Shown here one piece after another: positions 1-8,514 of a stretch of DNA of 52,599 bases (position 1 is its first letter; each line of letters begins with the position of its first letter). The DNA comes from REEB95 sp035648735. GTDB lineage: Bacteria; Pseudomonadota; Alphaproteobacteria; ATCC43930; CGMCC-115725. The notes beneath the pieces are model-generated. The model was not told the DNA's origin and searched no databases. It saw only the letters and a list, made by a program, of their open reading frames with translations. Location: the NCBI GenBank assembly GCA_035648735.1, contig DASRKX010000048.1, positions 1 to 52,599 of the forward strand, read 5' to 3'. The translations under genes and the position numbers were made by a program.

Positions 1-913
1 CGACGTGATCGGGGATCAGCGAGCATTCCGCCTCGCCGGTCTCGATTTGGATGGTGACGTGGCCGATGCCGAAGCGGCTGCCGAGCTCGGCGCCGAGCCG
101 CGACAGGGCGGCGTCGCCGGGATGGCCGCCCGGCATCACCAGATGCGCGGTCAGCGCCGTCTCCGTCGTGCTCATCGGCCAGATATGCAGATCGTGCACC
201 GCGTCGACCCCGGCGCATTCGGCGAGGAGCCGGCGCACCGCCGCCGGATCGATGCCGTGCGGCACGCCGAGCAGCGCCATGGCGAGCGCGCGTTGCAGCA
301 GGCGCCAGGTGCCGGCGACGATCAGCGCGGCGATGACGAGGCTGACCGCCGGGTCGAGCCACAGCCAGCCGGTCGCCAGCACGATCGCGCCCGAAACCGC
401 GACGCCGAAGCTGATGCCGGCATCGCCCAGGGCATGCGCCAGCGCGCTGGCGACGTTGAGCTCGCCGCGCGCGCCGCGCGACAGCACGAAGGCGGTCATG
501 CCGTTGATCGCCACGCCGAGCAGCGCCACGGCGACGACCGAGCCGGCCATGATGGGCGGTGGTGCGATCAGCCGCGGCAGCGCCTCGGCGGCGATGGCGC
601 CGACCGCAATCATCAGAATGAGGGCATTGAGCAGGGCGGCGAGGATCGAGGACGAGCCCAGGCCGTAGGTGAAGCGATGGGTTGGCGCCCGGCGCGACAG
701 CCGCTGCGCGCCCCAGGCGGCGGCCAGCCCCATGACGTCGCCGAAATTATGGCCGGCATCGGCGAACAGCGCCATCGAATGGCTGATGGTGCCGTAGCTC
801 GCCTCGACGACGACGAAGCTCAGATTGAGGAAGAAGCCGATGGCGAACAGCCGTGCGTCGCCATGATGTCCCCCGCGATGCTCATGGTGGTGCGGCGCGG
901 GTCTGTGGCGCAT
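1..913 (-). CDS. Cation diffusion facilitator (CDF) family metal exporter, 3' end cut by window edge
   Basis: This is a CzcD/ZitB-like inner-membrane metal/proton antiporter that exports Zn2+ (or a similar divalent cation) from the cytoplasm. The first ~18 residues are His-rich (HHHEH, then GGHHGD), typical of zinc CDF proteins. Several hydrophobic helices follow. The two paired metal-site motifs are visible: HNFGD (His55, Asp59) in helix 2 and HALGD (His160, Asp164) in helix 5, the HxxxD arrangement associated with zinc transport. A cytoplasmic C-terminal domain with VHDLHIWPMS follows. About 304 residues are present and the C-terminus lies outside the window. The ATG at 911-913 was chosen because it starts the His-rich leader; the frame stays open slightly further upstream. 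Family is firm; zinc specificity is inferred from the motifs. Confidence 0.9.
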   Translation of the reverse strand, partial: MRHRPAPHHHEHRGGHHGDARLFAIGFFLNLSFVVVEASYGTISHSMALFADAGHNFGDVMGLAAAWGAQRLSRRAPTHRFTYGLGSSSILAALLNALILMIAVGAIAAEALPRLIAPPPIMAGSVVAVALLGVAINGMTAFVLSRGARGELNVASALAHALGDAGISFGVAVSGAIVLATGWLWLDPAVSLVIAALIVAGTWRLLQRALAMALLGVPHGIDPAAVRRLLAECAGVDAVHDLHIWPMSTTETALTAHLVMPGGHPGDAALSRLGAELGSRFGIGHVTIQIETGEAECSLIPDHV

Positions 914-964
914 CGCCGTATTTTGCGCCAAAAACCGGCGCAAGGCGAGGCGAGGCGGACGCGC

Positions 965-1180
965 TTAATGCGCGTGCGAGTGCCGACTCGTCTTGGCCCA
1001 GGACGGCGCGCGCGACGGCGCCGGATGCGCGAGGACATAGGGGATCTCGGACCGGCTGAGGCCGATATCGGCGAGCGAGCGGTCGTCGAGCTGGGCGAGC
1101 TCGGCATAGGCCTGCTGCCGCTGGCGCCACGCCCGGTACCGAATCTGGAGGGCGGTGAGGGCCGAAAGCAGGGTGGTCAT
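965..1180 (-). CDS. DUF1127 (YjiS-like) small protein
   Basis: This 71-residue protein carries the DUF1127 signature near its middle: an Arg/Gln-rich amphipathic stretch (RYRAWRQRQQ) and then LDDRSLADIGLSRSEI. Members are small alphaproteobacterial proteins; some have been linked to RNA-binding or phosphate and stress responses, but the role here is not known. The C-terminus ends in an unusual His-containing tail (RHSHAH). The start is the ATG at 1178-1180 because an AGGAG Shine-Dalgarno sequence sits a proper distance upstream; a longer in-frame version to 1255 lacks one. It sits between the CDF gene and a divergent peptidase gene and is probably transcribed alone from the 1181-1370 gap. Confidence 0.85.
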   Translation of the reverse strand: MTTLLSALTALQIRYRAWRQRQQAYAELAQLDDRSLADIGLSRSEIPYVLAHPAPSRAPSWAKTSRHSHAH

Positions 1181-1206
1181 GGTGGAGAACTCCTCGAAAG
1201 TACGAT

Positions 1207-1221
1207 ATTGCACTGCACAAT
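1207..1221. promoter_or_regulatory. ATTG-N7-CAAT dyad upstream of the DUF1127 gene
   Basis: ATTG and CAAT flank a 7-nt centre (CACTGCA), forming a dyad about 27 bp upstream of the DUF1127 start codon, where the -10 region or transcription start of that gene should lie. The spacing resembles LysR-type operators, but no regulator gene is adjacent in this window. The regulatory role is an inference. Confidence 0.3.
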
Positions 1222-1274
1222 AAGTAAGCCTTCCGGCCATGTTGCGGCGCAGCAATTACCGAAGCTCTGGCATA

Positions 1275-1302
1275 CCAGAGACGCATGGCCAGAGACGCAT
1301 GG
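1275..1302. repeat. Perfect 14-bp tandem duplication in the divergent intergenic region
   Basis: CCAGAGACGCATGG occurs twice back to back (1275-1288 and 1289-1302) with no mismatch. It lies in the 190-bp gap between the leftward DUF1127 gene and the rightward aminopeptidase gene, upstream of the ATTG/CAAT dyad as seen from the DUF1127 gene. It may be a recent slippage duplication or a duplicated protein-binding site. Confidence 0.8.
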
Positions 1303-1370
1303 ATCACGCCGGTTTTGTTCATCTTGGTTAAACCGCCGTCCTGGGCGCGGCTTTGGTATTCTCCGGGACG

Positions 1371-3203
1371 ATGGCCTCCATGAGTGAGATGGGCAGCGCA
1401 AGCGGCCGCCGGCTCGCCGCGCTGCGTCGGGAATTGGCGCGGCAGGGCGTCGACGGCTTCATCGTGCCGCATGCCGACGAGCACCAGGGCGAATACGTGC
1501 CGCCCTCGGCCGAGCGGCTGGGCTGGCTGACCGGCTTCACCGGCTCGGCCGGGCTGGCGGTCGTGCTGGCGGACCGGGCGGCGGTCTTCGTCGACGGCCG
1601 CTATACGCTACAGGCCAAGGCGCAAATCGACGCCGCGCTTTATGCGCAGCGCCACCTGATCGACGAACCCGCGACCGAATGGATCGCCGCCAATCTCAGC
1701 GCCGGCGCCAGGCTTGGCTACGACCCCTGGCTGCTGACGCCGGGCGAGGTCGAGCGCTTTCGCGCCGCCGCCACGCTCGTGCCGCTCGCCGCCAATCCGG
1801 TCGATGCGGTGTGGACCGACCGGCCGGCACCGCCAACCGCGCCGGCGGTGCCCCATCTCCTTCAATTCGCCGGCCGCGGCAGCGCCGAGAAGCGCCGCGC
1901 CATCGCGGAAAAGCTGCGTGCCGAGAAGATCGACGCCGTGGCGCTGACCGCGCCCGATTCGATCTGCTGGCTGCTCAACATCCGCGGTGGCGACGTGCCC
2001 TACACGCCGCTGGCGCTGAGCTTCGCGATTCTCCATGCCGATGCGTCGGTCGATCTGTTCATCGACGGCCGGAAGGTTTCGCCGGCGCTGGCGGCGCATC
2101 TCGGCGGCGAATTGCGCATCGCTGCTGCCGACAGATTCGGCGCGGCGCTGGCGCAGCTCGGCGCCGCGAAGAAGCGCGTCCAGGCCGATCCCTCCACCGC
2201 CGCGTCCTGGGTCTTCGATCGTCTCGGCGAAGCCGGCGCCGCGATCCATCGCGCCGCCGATCCGTGCCAGCTGCCCAAGGCGTGCAAGAACGCCGCCGAG
2301 CTCGACGGCGCGCGGCAGGCCCATCGGCGCGACGGCGCCGCGCTGACGCGCTTTCTCGCCTGGCTCGCGCGCGAAACGCCGGCGGGGCAGGTGAAGGAGA
2401 TCGCCGCCGCCGACCGGCTCGCGGAATTCCGCAGCACCGGCGAGCATTTTCGCGGCTTGAGCTTTCCGACGATCTCGGGCGCCGGGCCGAACGGCGCCAT
2501 CGTCCATTACCGCGCCGGCGCCGCGACGGAGCGTCCGCTGGAGCCCGGCACGCTCTATCTCGTCGATTCGGGCGCCCAATATCTCGACGGCACCACGGAC
2601 GTGACGCGCACCGTGGCGATCGGCCGGCCGAATGCGGAGATGCGCGACCGCTTCACCCGGGTGCTCAAGGGGCATATCGCGCTGGCGCGGTGCCGGTTCC
2701 CCCGCGGCACGACCGGCTCGCAGCTCGATGCCCTGGCGCGTCGCGCGCTGTGGGATGCCGGCCTCGATTACGACCACGGCACCGGCCACGGCGTCGGCTC
2801 CTATCTTGGCGTGCATGAGGGTCCGCAACGCATCTCCAAGGCGGCGAATCCGCAGCCCCTGCTGCCCGGCATGATCGTCTCCAACGAGCCCGGCTATTAC
2901 AAAACCGGCGGCTACGGCATCCGCATCGAGAATCTGGTGGTCGTGACCGAGGCGGCCGCGACCGACGGCGATCGCCCGCTGCTGGGATTCGAGACGCTGA
3001 CCCTGGCGCCGCTCGATCTGGCGCTGGTCGAGCCGGCGCTGCTCGACGAGGAAGAGACCGCCTGGCTCGATTCCTATCACGCGCAGGTGCGCGCGGTGCT
3101 GACGCCGCTGGTCGATTCCGCGACGCGGCAATGGCTGGCCGAAGCGACGCGGCCGCTCGGCGAACCCGTCCCGAAAAGACAGCGGGCGAAGGCACCCGCA
3201 TGA
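1371..3203 (+). CDS. pepP: Xaa-Pro aminopeptidase, M24B family
   Basis: A cytoplasmic dinuclear metallopeptidase that removes N-terminal residues preceding proline. The 610-residue protein has the three-domain eukaryote-like (XPNPEP1-type) layout: two creatinase-N-type domains (about residues 10-310), the pita-bread M24 catalytic domain (about 315-535) and a short C-terminal M24 extension. All five metal ligands are present: Asp399 (in VDSG), Asp410 (in TTDVT), His473 (in GTGHGVG), Glu506 (in SNEPGYY) and Glu520 (in RIENLV). The start is uncertain among ATGs at 1371, 1380 and 1389 and a TTG at 1353; none has a strong Shine-Dalgarno sequence. The stop overlaps the next gene's start (ATGA), so translation is likely coupled. 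Gene symbol by family resemblance. Confidence 0.93.
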   Translation: MASMSEMGSASGRRLAALRRELARQGVDGFIVPHADEHQGEYVPPSAERLGWLTGFTGSAGLAVVLADRAAVFVDGRYTLQAKAQIDAALYAQRHLIDEPATEWIAANLSAGARLGYDPWLLTPGEVERFRAAATLVPLAANPVDAVWTDRPAPPTAPAVPHLLQFAGRGSAEKRRAIAEKLRAEKIDAVALTAPDSICWLLNIRGGDVPYTPLALSFAILHADASVDLFIDGRKVSPALAAHLGGELRIAAADRFGAALAQLGAAKKRVQADPSTAASWVFDRLGEAGAAIHRAADPCQLPKACKNAAELDGARQAHRRDGAALTRFLAWLARETPAGQVKEIAAADRLAEFRSTGEHFRGLSFPTISGAGPNGAIVHYRAGAATERPLEPGTLYLVDSGAQYLDGTTDVTRTVAIGRPNAEMRDRFTRVLKGHIALARCRFPRGTTGSQLDALARRALWDAGLDYDHGTGHGVGSYLGVHEGPQRISKAANPQPLLPGMIVSNEPGYYKTGGYGIRIENLVVVTEAAATDGDRPLLGFETLTLAPLDLALVEPALLDEEETAWLDSYHAQVRAVLTPLVDSATRQWLAEATRPLGEPVPKRQRAKAPA

Positions 3204-3715
3204 GCAAAGCGCCCCCCGATCCCGGCCGGTTCGACGCGACCGATTTCCGCAACGCGCTGGGCGCCTTCGCCACCGGCATCACCATCGTCACCACGCTGAC
3301 GGCCGACGGCAAGCGCCTGGCGCTGACGGTCAATTCATTCAATTCCGTGTCGCTCGATCCGCCGCTGGTGCTGTGGAGCCTCGCCAGCAGCTCCGCCAGC
3401 CTCGCGGCGTTTCGCACCGTGCCGTATTTCGCGGTCAACATCCTGGCCGAAGGCCAGGAAGCCGTGGCGCAGCATTTCGCCCGCCGCGGCGACGACAAAT
3501 TCATCGGCTGCGGCGTCGAGGTGACGCAGGGGCTGGGCGGGATTCCGCTGCTCGAGGGCGTCTCGGCGCGCTTCGAATGCCGCAGCGAGCATCAGGCCGA
3601 GGGCGGCGACCACATCGTGTTCTTCGGCCGGGTCGAGCGCTATCACCACTGGGACCGGCCGCCCCTGGTCTTCCATCGCGGCCGCTATACCAAGCTGCAT
3701 TCGCTGACCGGCTGA
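3200..3715 (+). CDS. Flavin reductase-like (FMN-binding split-barrel) protein
   Basis: This 171-residue protein belongs to the short-chain flavin reductase family, which uses NAD(P)H to supply reduced FMN/FAD to a partner monooxygenase. Family motifs are FATGITIVTT (about residues 20-29), the flavin-contacting VNSFNSVSLDPPLVLW and a C-terminal HRGRYTKL. It overlaps the upstream peptidase gene by 4 bp and is followed 33 bp later by an extradiol-dioxygenase-like gene. That context suggests aromatic-compound metabolism, yet no flavin-dependent monooxygenase gene is adjacent. Family assignment is firm; the partner is unknown. Confidence 0.88.
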   Translation: MSKAPPDPGRFDATDFRNALGAFATGITIVTTLTADGKRLALTVNSFNSVSLDPPLVLWSLASSSASLAAFRTVPYFAVNILAEGQEAVAQHFARRGDDKFIGCGVEVTQGLGGIPLLEGVSARFECRSEHQAEGGDHIVFFGRVERYHHWDRPPLVFHRGRYTKLHSLTG

Positions 3716-3748
3716 GCTATAATCGGGCCAGGGACGGAGACGACGCCA

Positions 3749-4663
3749 ATGATCCAATTGCACGACATCCGCTATGTCCGCATGGGCACGCGCGACCTTG
3801 AGGCGACGAACAAATTCGCCACCGGCATCATCGGCCTGCAGCTCGCCGGCAAGGACGGCAAGTGGGCCTATTTCCGCAGCGACAAGGTCGCGACCCGCGG
3901 CGATACGCGCGACCACACCCTGGCCTATTTCGAGGGCGATCCCAACGACCACACCGTCGGCTTCGAGCTGAAGAATCCGGGCGATCTCGATCAGGTCGGC
4001 GCGCAGCTCGACAACGCCAATTATCCGGCCCGCCTCGGCACGCGCGAGGAATGCGAGCAGCGCCGGGTCGCGGCGTTCATCGCGACGCAGGATCCGACCG
4101 GCAACAAGATCGAGATCGTGGCGCGGCCCTATTACGCCGGCACGCGCTACTTCCCCGGGCGCGACGCCGGCATCACCGAATTCAGCCATATCGGGCTCAA
4201 CACCACCAACCCGCAGCGCGACGAGAAATTCTGGACCACGGTGTTCAACGCGCGCGTCTCCGACTGGCTCGGCGACACGCCGCTCTTGCGCATCAACACC
4301 GCGCATCACTCGGTGGTGCTGTTCCCGACGACCCGGCCCGGCGTGCAGCACATCAACCACCAGGTCGAGGACATCGACGACGTGATGCGCTCCTGGTATT
4401 TCCTGCAGGACAAGGGCGTCGAGATCGTCTTCGGCCCCGGCCGCCATCCGCTTTCGGGCGCGATGATGGTCTATTTCACGGGACCGGACGGCATGGTGTT
4501 CGAGTATTCGGTGGGCGTGAAGCATATCCTGCCCGAGCAGGAGGCGACCTACCGGCCGCGCCAATTCCCGTTCGAGCGCTATGCGCTCGACATGTGGGGC
4601 TCGGTGCCCAAGGTCGAAGGCTTCCAGGAAAAGAAGAAGCCGCCGATGAAGGTCGTGGTCTGA
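3749..4663 (+). CDS. VOC-superfamily protein resembling type I extradiol (catechol) dioxygenases
   Basis: A 304-residue protein with two tandem vicinal-oxygen-chelate domains (about residues 5-125 and 142-258), the layout of BphC/HsaC-type ring-cleavage dioxygenases. The second domain keeps candidate iron ligands His147 (FSHIGL), His201 or His204 (QHINHQ) and Glu252 (VFEYSV), so it may be catalytically active. Extradiol enzymes insert both oxygens of O2 next to a catechol diol and open the ring. The Lys/Pro-rich tail is poorly conserved-looking. The neighbouring flavin reductase supports a catabolic role, but the substrate cannot be read from sequence. It converges on ligA with only 4 bp between stop codons. 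Confidence 0.82.
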   Translation: MIQLHDIRYVRMGTRDLEATNKFATGIIGLQLAGKDGKWAYFRSDKVATRGDTRDHTLAYFEGDPNDHTVGFELKNPGDLDQVGAQLDNANYPARLGTREECEQRRVAAFIATQDPTGNKIEIVARPYYAGTRYFPGRDAGITEFSHIGLNTTNPQRDEKFWTTVFNARVSDWLGDTPLLRINTAHHSVVLFPTTRPGVQHINHQVEDIDDVMRSWYFLQDKGVEIVFGPGRHPLSGAMMVYFTGPDGMVFEYSVGVKHILPEQEATYRPRQFPFERYALDMWGSVPKVEGFQEKKKPPMKVVV

Positions 4664-4667
4664 CGCG

Positions 4668-6776
4668 TCAGCCCCGCGCCAGCTTCAGCCACTCGTCTTC
4701 CGACAGAATCTTCACGCCGAGCGCCGCCGCTTTCTTGGCCTTCGAGCCCGGATCGGCGCCGACCACGACATAATCCGTCTTCGCCGAAACGCTCGAGGTG
4801 ACGGTGGCGCCGAGCGCCTCGGCGCGCGCCTTGGCTTCGGTGCGCGACACCGATTCGAGCGTGCCGGTGAAGACGATGGTCTTGCCGGCGAGCGGCGAGG
4901 CGGCGGACACGCTGGGCGCGGCGTAATCCTCGACGGTGACTTCCTTTTCGAGCGCGTCGAGCACGGCGCGATTATGCTTTTCCGCGAAGAAGCCCACGAT
5001 GTCGGTCGCCGTATCCTCGCCGATGCCGTTAAGGTTGAGCAATTCCTGCCAAGCCTCGCCGGCCTGGTCCTTGGTCTCGGTCATGGCCTGGCGCCAGCGC
5101 TTAAGCGAGCGGTAATGCCGCGCCAGCAGCTTGGCGGTGACCTCGCCGGTCTGCGGAATGCCCAGCGCATAGATGAAGCGGTCGAGCGAAATGCGCCGGC
5201 GCGCGTCGATCGCGGCGATGAGCTTCTTGGCACTCAATTCGCCCCAGCCCTCGCGGGCCTCGATCTGCTCGGCCTTCAGGCGAAAGATATCGGCCGGCGC
5301 CTTGATCAGCTTGTCCTGCCAGAATTCGCCGATGTGCTTTTCGCCCATTCCCTCGATATCGAATGCATTCCGTGAAACAAAATGCTTCAGGCGTTCGACC
5401 GCTTGCGCCGGGCAGATCAGCCCGCCGGTGCAGCGCCAGGCCGCTTCGCCTTCCTCGCGCACGGCGAGGCTATGACAGATCGGGCATTCCGGCTTGAAAT
5501 GAAAGGGCCTCGCATCCTTGGGCCGCTTCTCGGTAACCACGCGCACTACCTGCGGGATGACGTCGCCGGCGCGCTGAATGACAACCGTATCGCCCTCGCG
5601 GACACCCAAGCGCCCGATCTCGTCCTCGTTGTGTAGCGTGGCGTTGCGCACCACCACGCCGCCCACCGTGACCGGCTCCAGCTCGGCCACCGGCGTCAGT
5701 GTGCCGCGCCGCCCGACCTGGATGTTGATTTTCTTGAGCACCGTCTCCGCCTGCTCGGCGGGGAATTTATGCGCGATGGCCCAGCGCGGCGCGCGGCTGA
5801 CGAAGCCGAGCCGTTCCTCGAGGTCGAGGTCGTTGACCTTATAAACGACGCCGTCGATTTCGTAATCGAGGCTCGCCCGCTGAGCGGCAACCGCGCGATG
5901 GAAGGCCAGGGCTGCCTCGACGCCGACGCATAGGCGGGATAGGGGGTTCACGGCAAAGCCCCATGCGGCGAATTTTTCCAATGCTTCCGAATGGGCCTTG
6001 GCGAAGGGCTGGCTCGCCTCGCCCCAGGCATAGGCGAAGAATTTCAGGGGCCGCCGAGCGGTGATGGCGGCGTCAAGTTGCCGCAGCGAGCCGGCGGCGG
6101 CGTTGCGCGGATTGGCGAAGAGCGGTTCGCCGGCCTGTACCCTTTCGCGATTCAAGGATTCGAAGAGACTACGTTGGAAATACACTTCGCCTCTGACTTC
6201 GATAATGCCGGGCCACCCCTTGCCCTTGAGCTCTTTCGGCACGGTGGCGAGGGTACGAACATTGGCGGTCACATCCTCGCCGGTAACCCCGTCGCCGCGG
6301 GTCGCGCCGAGAACGAGCTTGCCCTTCTCGTAGCGGAGCGAGACCGAAAGCCCGTCGATCTTGGGCTCGGCCATCACCGCGATCGAGTCAGGCTCGACAC
6401 GCTTCAAATCCTCGGGCGCGCGGAAGAAATTGCGCACACCCTGGAAGAAATCGCGCACATCCTGGTCGTCGAAGGCGTTGTCGAGCGACAGCATGGCGTG
6501 CGGGTGGCGCACCTTGGCGAAGCCGCCGGCGGGCGCCGATCCCACGCGCTGCGACGGGCTGTCCCCGCGCAGGAGCGCGGGAAAACGCTTCTCGATGGCG
6601 GCGTTGCGCCGCCGCAAGCCGTCGTATTCGGCGTCGGAAATCTCCGGCTGGTCCTTCTGGTGATAGAGCCGGTCGTGATGCGCGATGGCATCGGCCAGCC
6701 GCCCGAGCTCCGCCTTGGCCTGGGCCTCGGTGAGATTCTCGACGGCGATGCCCCCCGCGCCGGCGGCGCGGCTCAC
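4668..6776 (-). CDS. ligA: NAD+-dependent DNA ligase LigA
   Basis: The replicative ligase that seals nicks using NAD+. The 702-residue protein has the full domain set: N-terminal Ia region with YDGLRR, the adenylation domain with catalytic Lys139 in EPKIDGLS, an OB fold, a four-Cys zinc finger (CPIC then CTGG..CP), helix-hairpin-helix repeats and a C-terminal BRCT domain beginning SPLAGKTIVFTG. The start is a GTG at 6774-6776 that overlaps the recN stop (GTGA), giving a length normal for the family; a longer open frame upstream lies within recN and is not needed. Last gene of the leftward dcw-lpxC-bamD-recN-ligA run. Confidence 0.97.
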   Translation of the reverse strand: MSRAAGAGGIAVENLTEAQAKAELGRLADAIAHHDRLYHQKDQPEISDAEYDGLRRRNAAIEKRFPALLRGDSPSQRVGSAPAGGFAKVRHPHAMLSLDNAFDDQDVRDFFQGVRNFFRAPEDLKRVEPDSIAVMAEPKIDGLSVSLRYEKGKLVLGATRGDGVTGEDVTANVRTLATVPKELKGKGWPGIIEVRGEVYFQRSLFESLNRERVQAGEPLFANPRNAAAGSLRQLDAAITARRPLKFFAYAWGEASQPFAKAHSEALEKFAAWGFAVNPLSRLCVGVEAALAFHRAVAAQRASLDYEIDGVVYKVNDLDLEERLGFVSRAPRWAIAHKFPAEQAETVLKKINIQVGRRGTLTPVAELEPVTVGGVVVRNATLHNEDEIGRLGVREGDTVVIQRAGDVIPQVVRVVTEKRPKDARPFHFKPECPICHSLAVREEGEAAWRCTGGLICPAQAVERLKHFVSRNAFDIEGMGEKHIGEFWQDKLIKAPADIFRLKAEQIEAREGWGELSAKKLIAAIDARRRISLDRFIYALGIPQTGEVTAKLLARHYRSLKRWRQAMTETKDQAGEAWQELLNLNGIGEDTATDIVGFFAEKHNRAVLDALEKEVTVEDYAAPSVSAASPLAGKTIVFTGTLESVSRTEAKARAEALGATVTSSVSAKTDYVVVGADPGSKAKKAAALGVKILSEDEWLKLARG

Positions 6777-8446
6777 GCCCGCGCTCCGGCCATCAGCGAG
6801 GCCGCCGCGGCGCGCGCTTCGGCCGTGATCGCGGCGCCCGAGAGCATGCGGGCGATCTCCTCGGTGCGGGCCTCGATCGAGAGCTCCTCGACCCGGGTCA
6901 GCGTCTGCTGCGCCGCTTGGCTCTTCTCGACCCGCCAATGATGCGATCCCCGCGCCGCGACCTGCGGCGAATGCGTCACCACGAGCACCTGCAACTCCTG
7001 GCCCAGCCGATGGAGCCGGTCGCCGACCGCAGCGGCGACGGCGCCGCCGATGCCGCTATCGACCTCGTCGAAGACCAGCGTCGGCACCGGCGAGGTCCGC
7101 GCCAGCACCACTTTCAGCGCCAGCATGAAGCGCGAAAGTTCCCCCCCGGAAGCCACCTTGGCCAGCGGCCCGGCCGGCGCGCCGGGGTTCGTGGCGACCT
7201 CGAAATGCACGCGCTCGCGGCCATGCGGGCCCCAATCATCCTCGCCGAGCGCCGTCAGCATCGTCGTGAAGCGCGCCTTCTCGAGCTTCAGCGGCTTCAA
7301 TTCCTTCATGACGGCCTGGTCGAGCTTGCCTGCGGCTTGGCGCCGCTCCGCCGATACCGCCTCGGCGGCCTTCATATAGGCCTGGCGCGCGGCTTCCGCC
7401 GCCCGCGTCAGGCCTTCGAGCGCGCCGCCGCCATCGTCGAGCGCCGCCAGCTTCGCCGCGATGTCGCGGCGCAGGGCCGCCAGGCCGTCGACCGCCACAT
7501 TGTGCTTGCGCGCGAGCGCCCGGAGCGCAAAGAGGCGCTCCTCGCTCTTCTCCAGGCTGCTCGCATCGCCGCCGAGCGTGCGTCCCTGCGTCTCGATCTC
7601 GGATATCGCTTCGCGCGCCTCGAGCGCCGCGCGCTCCAGCGCCGCCGCCGCCGCGTCCAGCCGGCCGGCGGCCTTGTCCTTGAGCCGCTCGACATGCCGC
7701 AGCGCGGCGCTCAGCGCCCGCTCGGCGCCGCGCTCGCCGCCGAGTTCGCCCAGTGCCGCGTCCAGCGCCTCGCTCAGGCGCTCCTTGTTCATCAGCAACG
7801 CGCGTTCTTCGGCCAGCGCCGTCTCCTCGCCCGGCTTGGGCTCGAGCGCGTCGATCTCGCGCAACGCATGGCGCAGGAATTCTTCCTCGGCGCGGGCCGA
7901 TTGGAGCCGCGCCGCGGCGGCATCGCGCGCCGCATTCCGCTCGCGCCATTCGGTCCAGCCGGATGCCAGGGCCTGCTGCCGCGCCGGCGCCACGCCATAG
8001 GCGTCGAGAGCCTCGCGATGCGTCGCCGGATCCAGCAACCCGCGCTGCGCGAACTGCCCCTCGATCTCGACCAGCGCTTCGCCGAGCTGGCGTAGCAGGG
8101 AGACGCTGGCGGGCTGGTCGTCGACAAAGGCGCGGCTGCGCCCGTCGACGGCGACGATTCGGCGCAACACCAATCCGTCACCGTTGGCGGCAAGGCCCGC
8201 TTCCCTCAGCAAGGCATGGGCGGGATGGTTCTTGGGCAGGGCGAATTCGGCGGTGACGGAGGCCTGCTCGGCGCCCTGCCGCACCAAGCCGCTTTCGGCG
8301 CGGACGCCCAGCGCGAGGCCGAGCGCATCCAGAAGTATCGACTTGCCGGCGCCGGTTTCGCCGGTCAGCACGCAGAGGCCGGGTCTGAACGACAGATCGA
8401 GCCGGTCGATCAGCACGACGTCGCGGATGGCGAGGCTCAGCAGCAT
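6773..8446 (-). CDS. recN: DNA repair protein RecN (SMC-like ATPase)
   Basis: A 557-residue SMC-like ATPase that acts early in recombinational repair of double-strand breaks. The N-terminal Walker A is GETGAGKS (residues 29-36). A long Ala/Arg/Glu-rich coiled-coil section occupies the middle. The C-terminal half carries the signature ASGGELSRFMLALK and the Walker B motif LVFDEVDSGIGG. Length is normal for the family. It lies 68 bp downstream of bamD and overlaps ligA by 4 bp. No LexA-type site was recognised, and the position suggests co-transcription with the envelope genes upstream. Confidence 0.97.
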   Translation of the reverse strand: MLLSLAIRDVVLIDRLDLSFRPGLCVLTGETGAGKSILLDALGLALGVRAESGLVRQGAEQASVTAEFALPKNHPAHALLREAGLAANGDGLVLRRIVAVDGRSRAFVDDQPASVSLLRQLGEALVEIEGQFAQRGLLDPATHREALDAYGVAPARQQALASGWTEWRERNAARDAAAARLQSARAEEEFLRHALREIDALEPKPGEETALAEERALLMNKERLSEALDAALGELGGERGAERALSAALRHVERLKDKAAGRLDAAAAALERAALEAREAISEIETQGRTLGGDASSLEKSEERLFALRALARKHNVAVDGLAALRRDIAAKLAALDDGGGALEGLTRAAEAARQAYMKAAEAVSAERRQAAGKLDQAVMKELKPLKLEKARFTTMLTALGEDDWGPHGRERVHFEVATNPGAPAGPLAKVASGGELSRFMLALKVVLARTSPVPTLVFDEVDSGIGGAVAAAVGDRLHRLGQELQVLVVTHSPQVAARGSHHWRVEKSQAAQQTLTRVEELSIEARTEEIARMLSGAAITAEARAAAASLMAGARA

Positions 8447-8514
8447 GGCGAAAGTCTAGCGGTGGCGCTCCGGCGAGGCCAGCGGCGCCGGGTTCGACGC
8501 GACTCGATGCAACC

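Noticed and set aside
5..1387. A 460-codon rightward open frame over the left edge
   Set aside because: It is the complement of the CDF exporter gene; its product is Arg/Ala/His-rich without domain features, while the reverse strand gives clear CDF motifs.
1608..3131. A 507-codon leftward open frame inside pepP
   Set aside because: High-GC shadow; the forward strand encodes all five M24 metal ligands.
6777..6938. Longer LigA start within recN
   Set aside because: The extra 54 residues are Arg/Gly-rich and unlike LigA; the GTG overlapping the recN stop gives a normal N-terminus.
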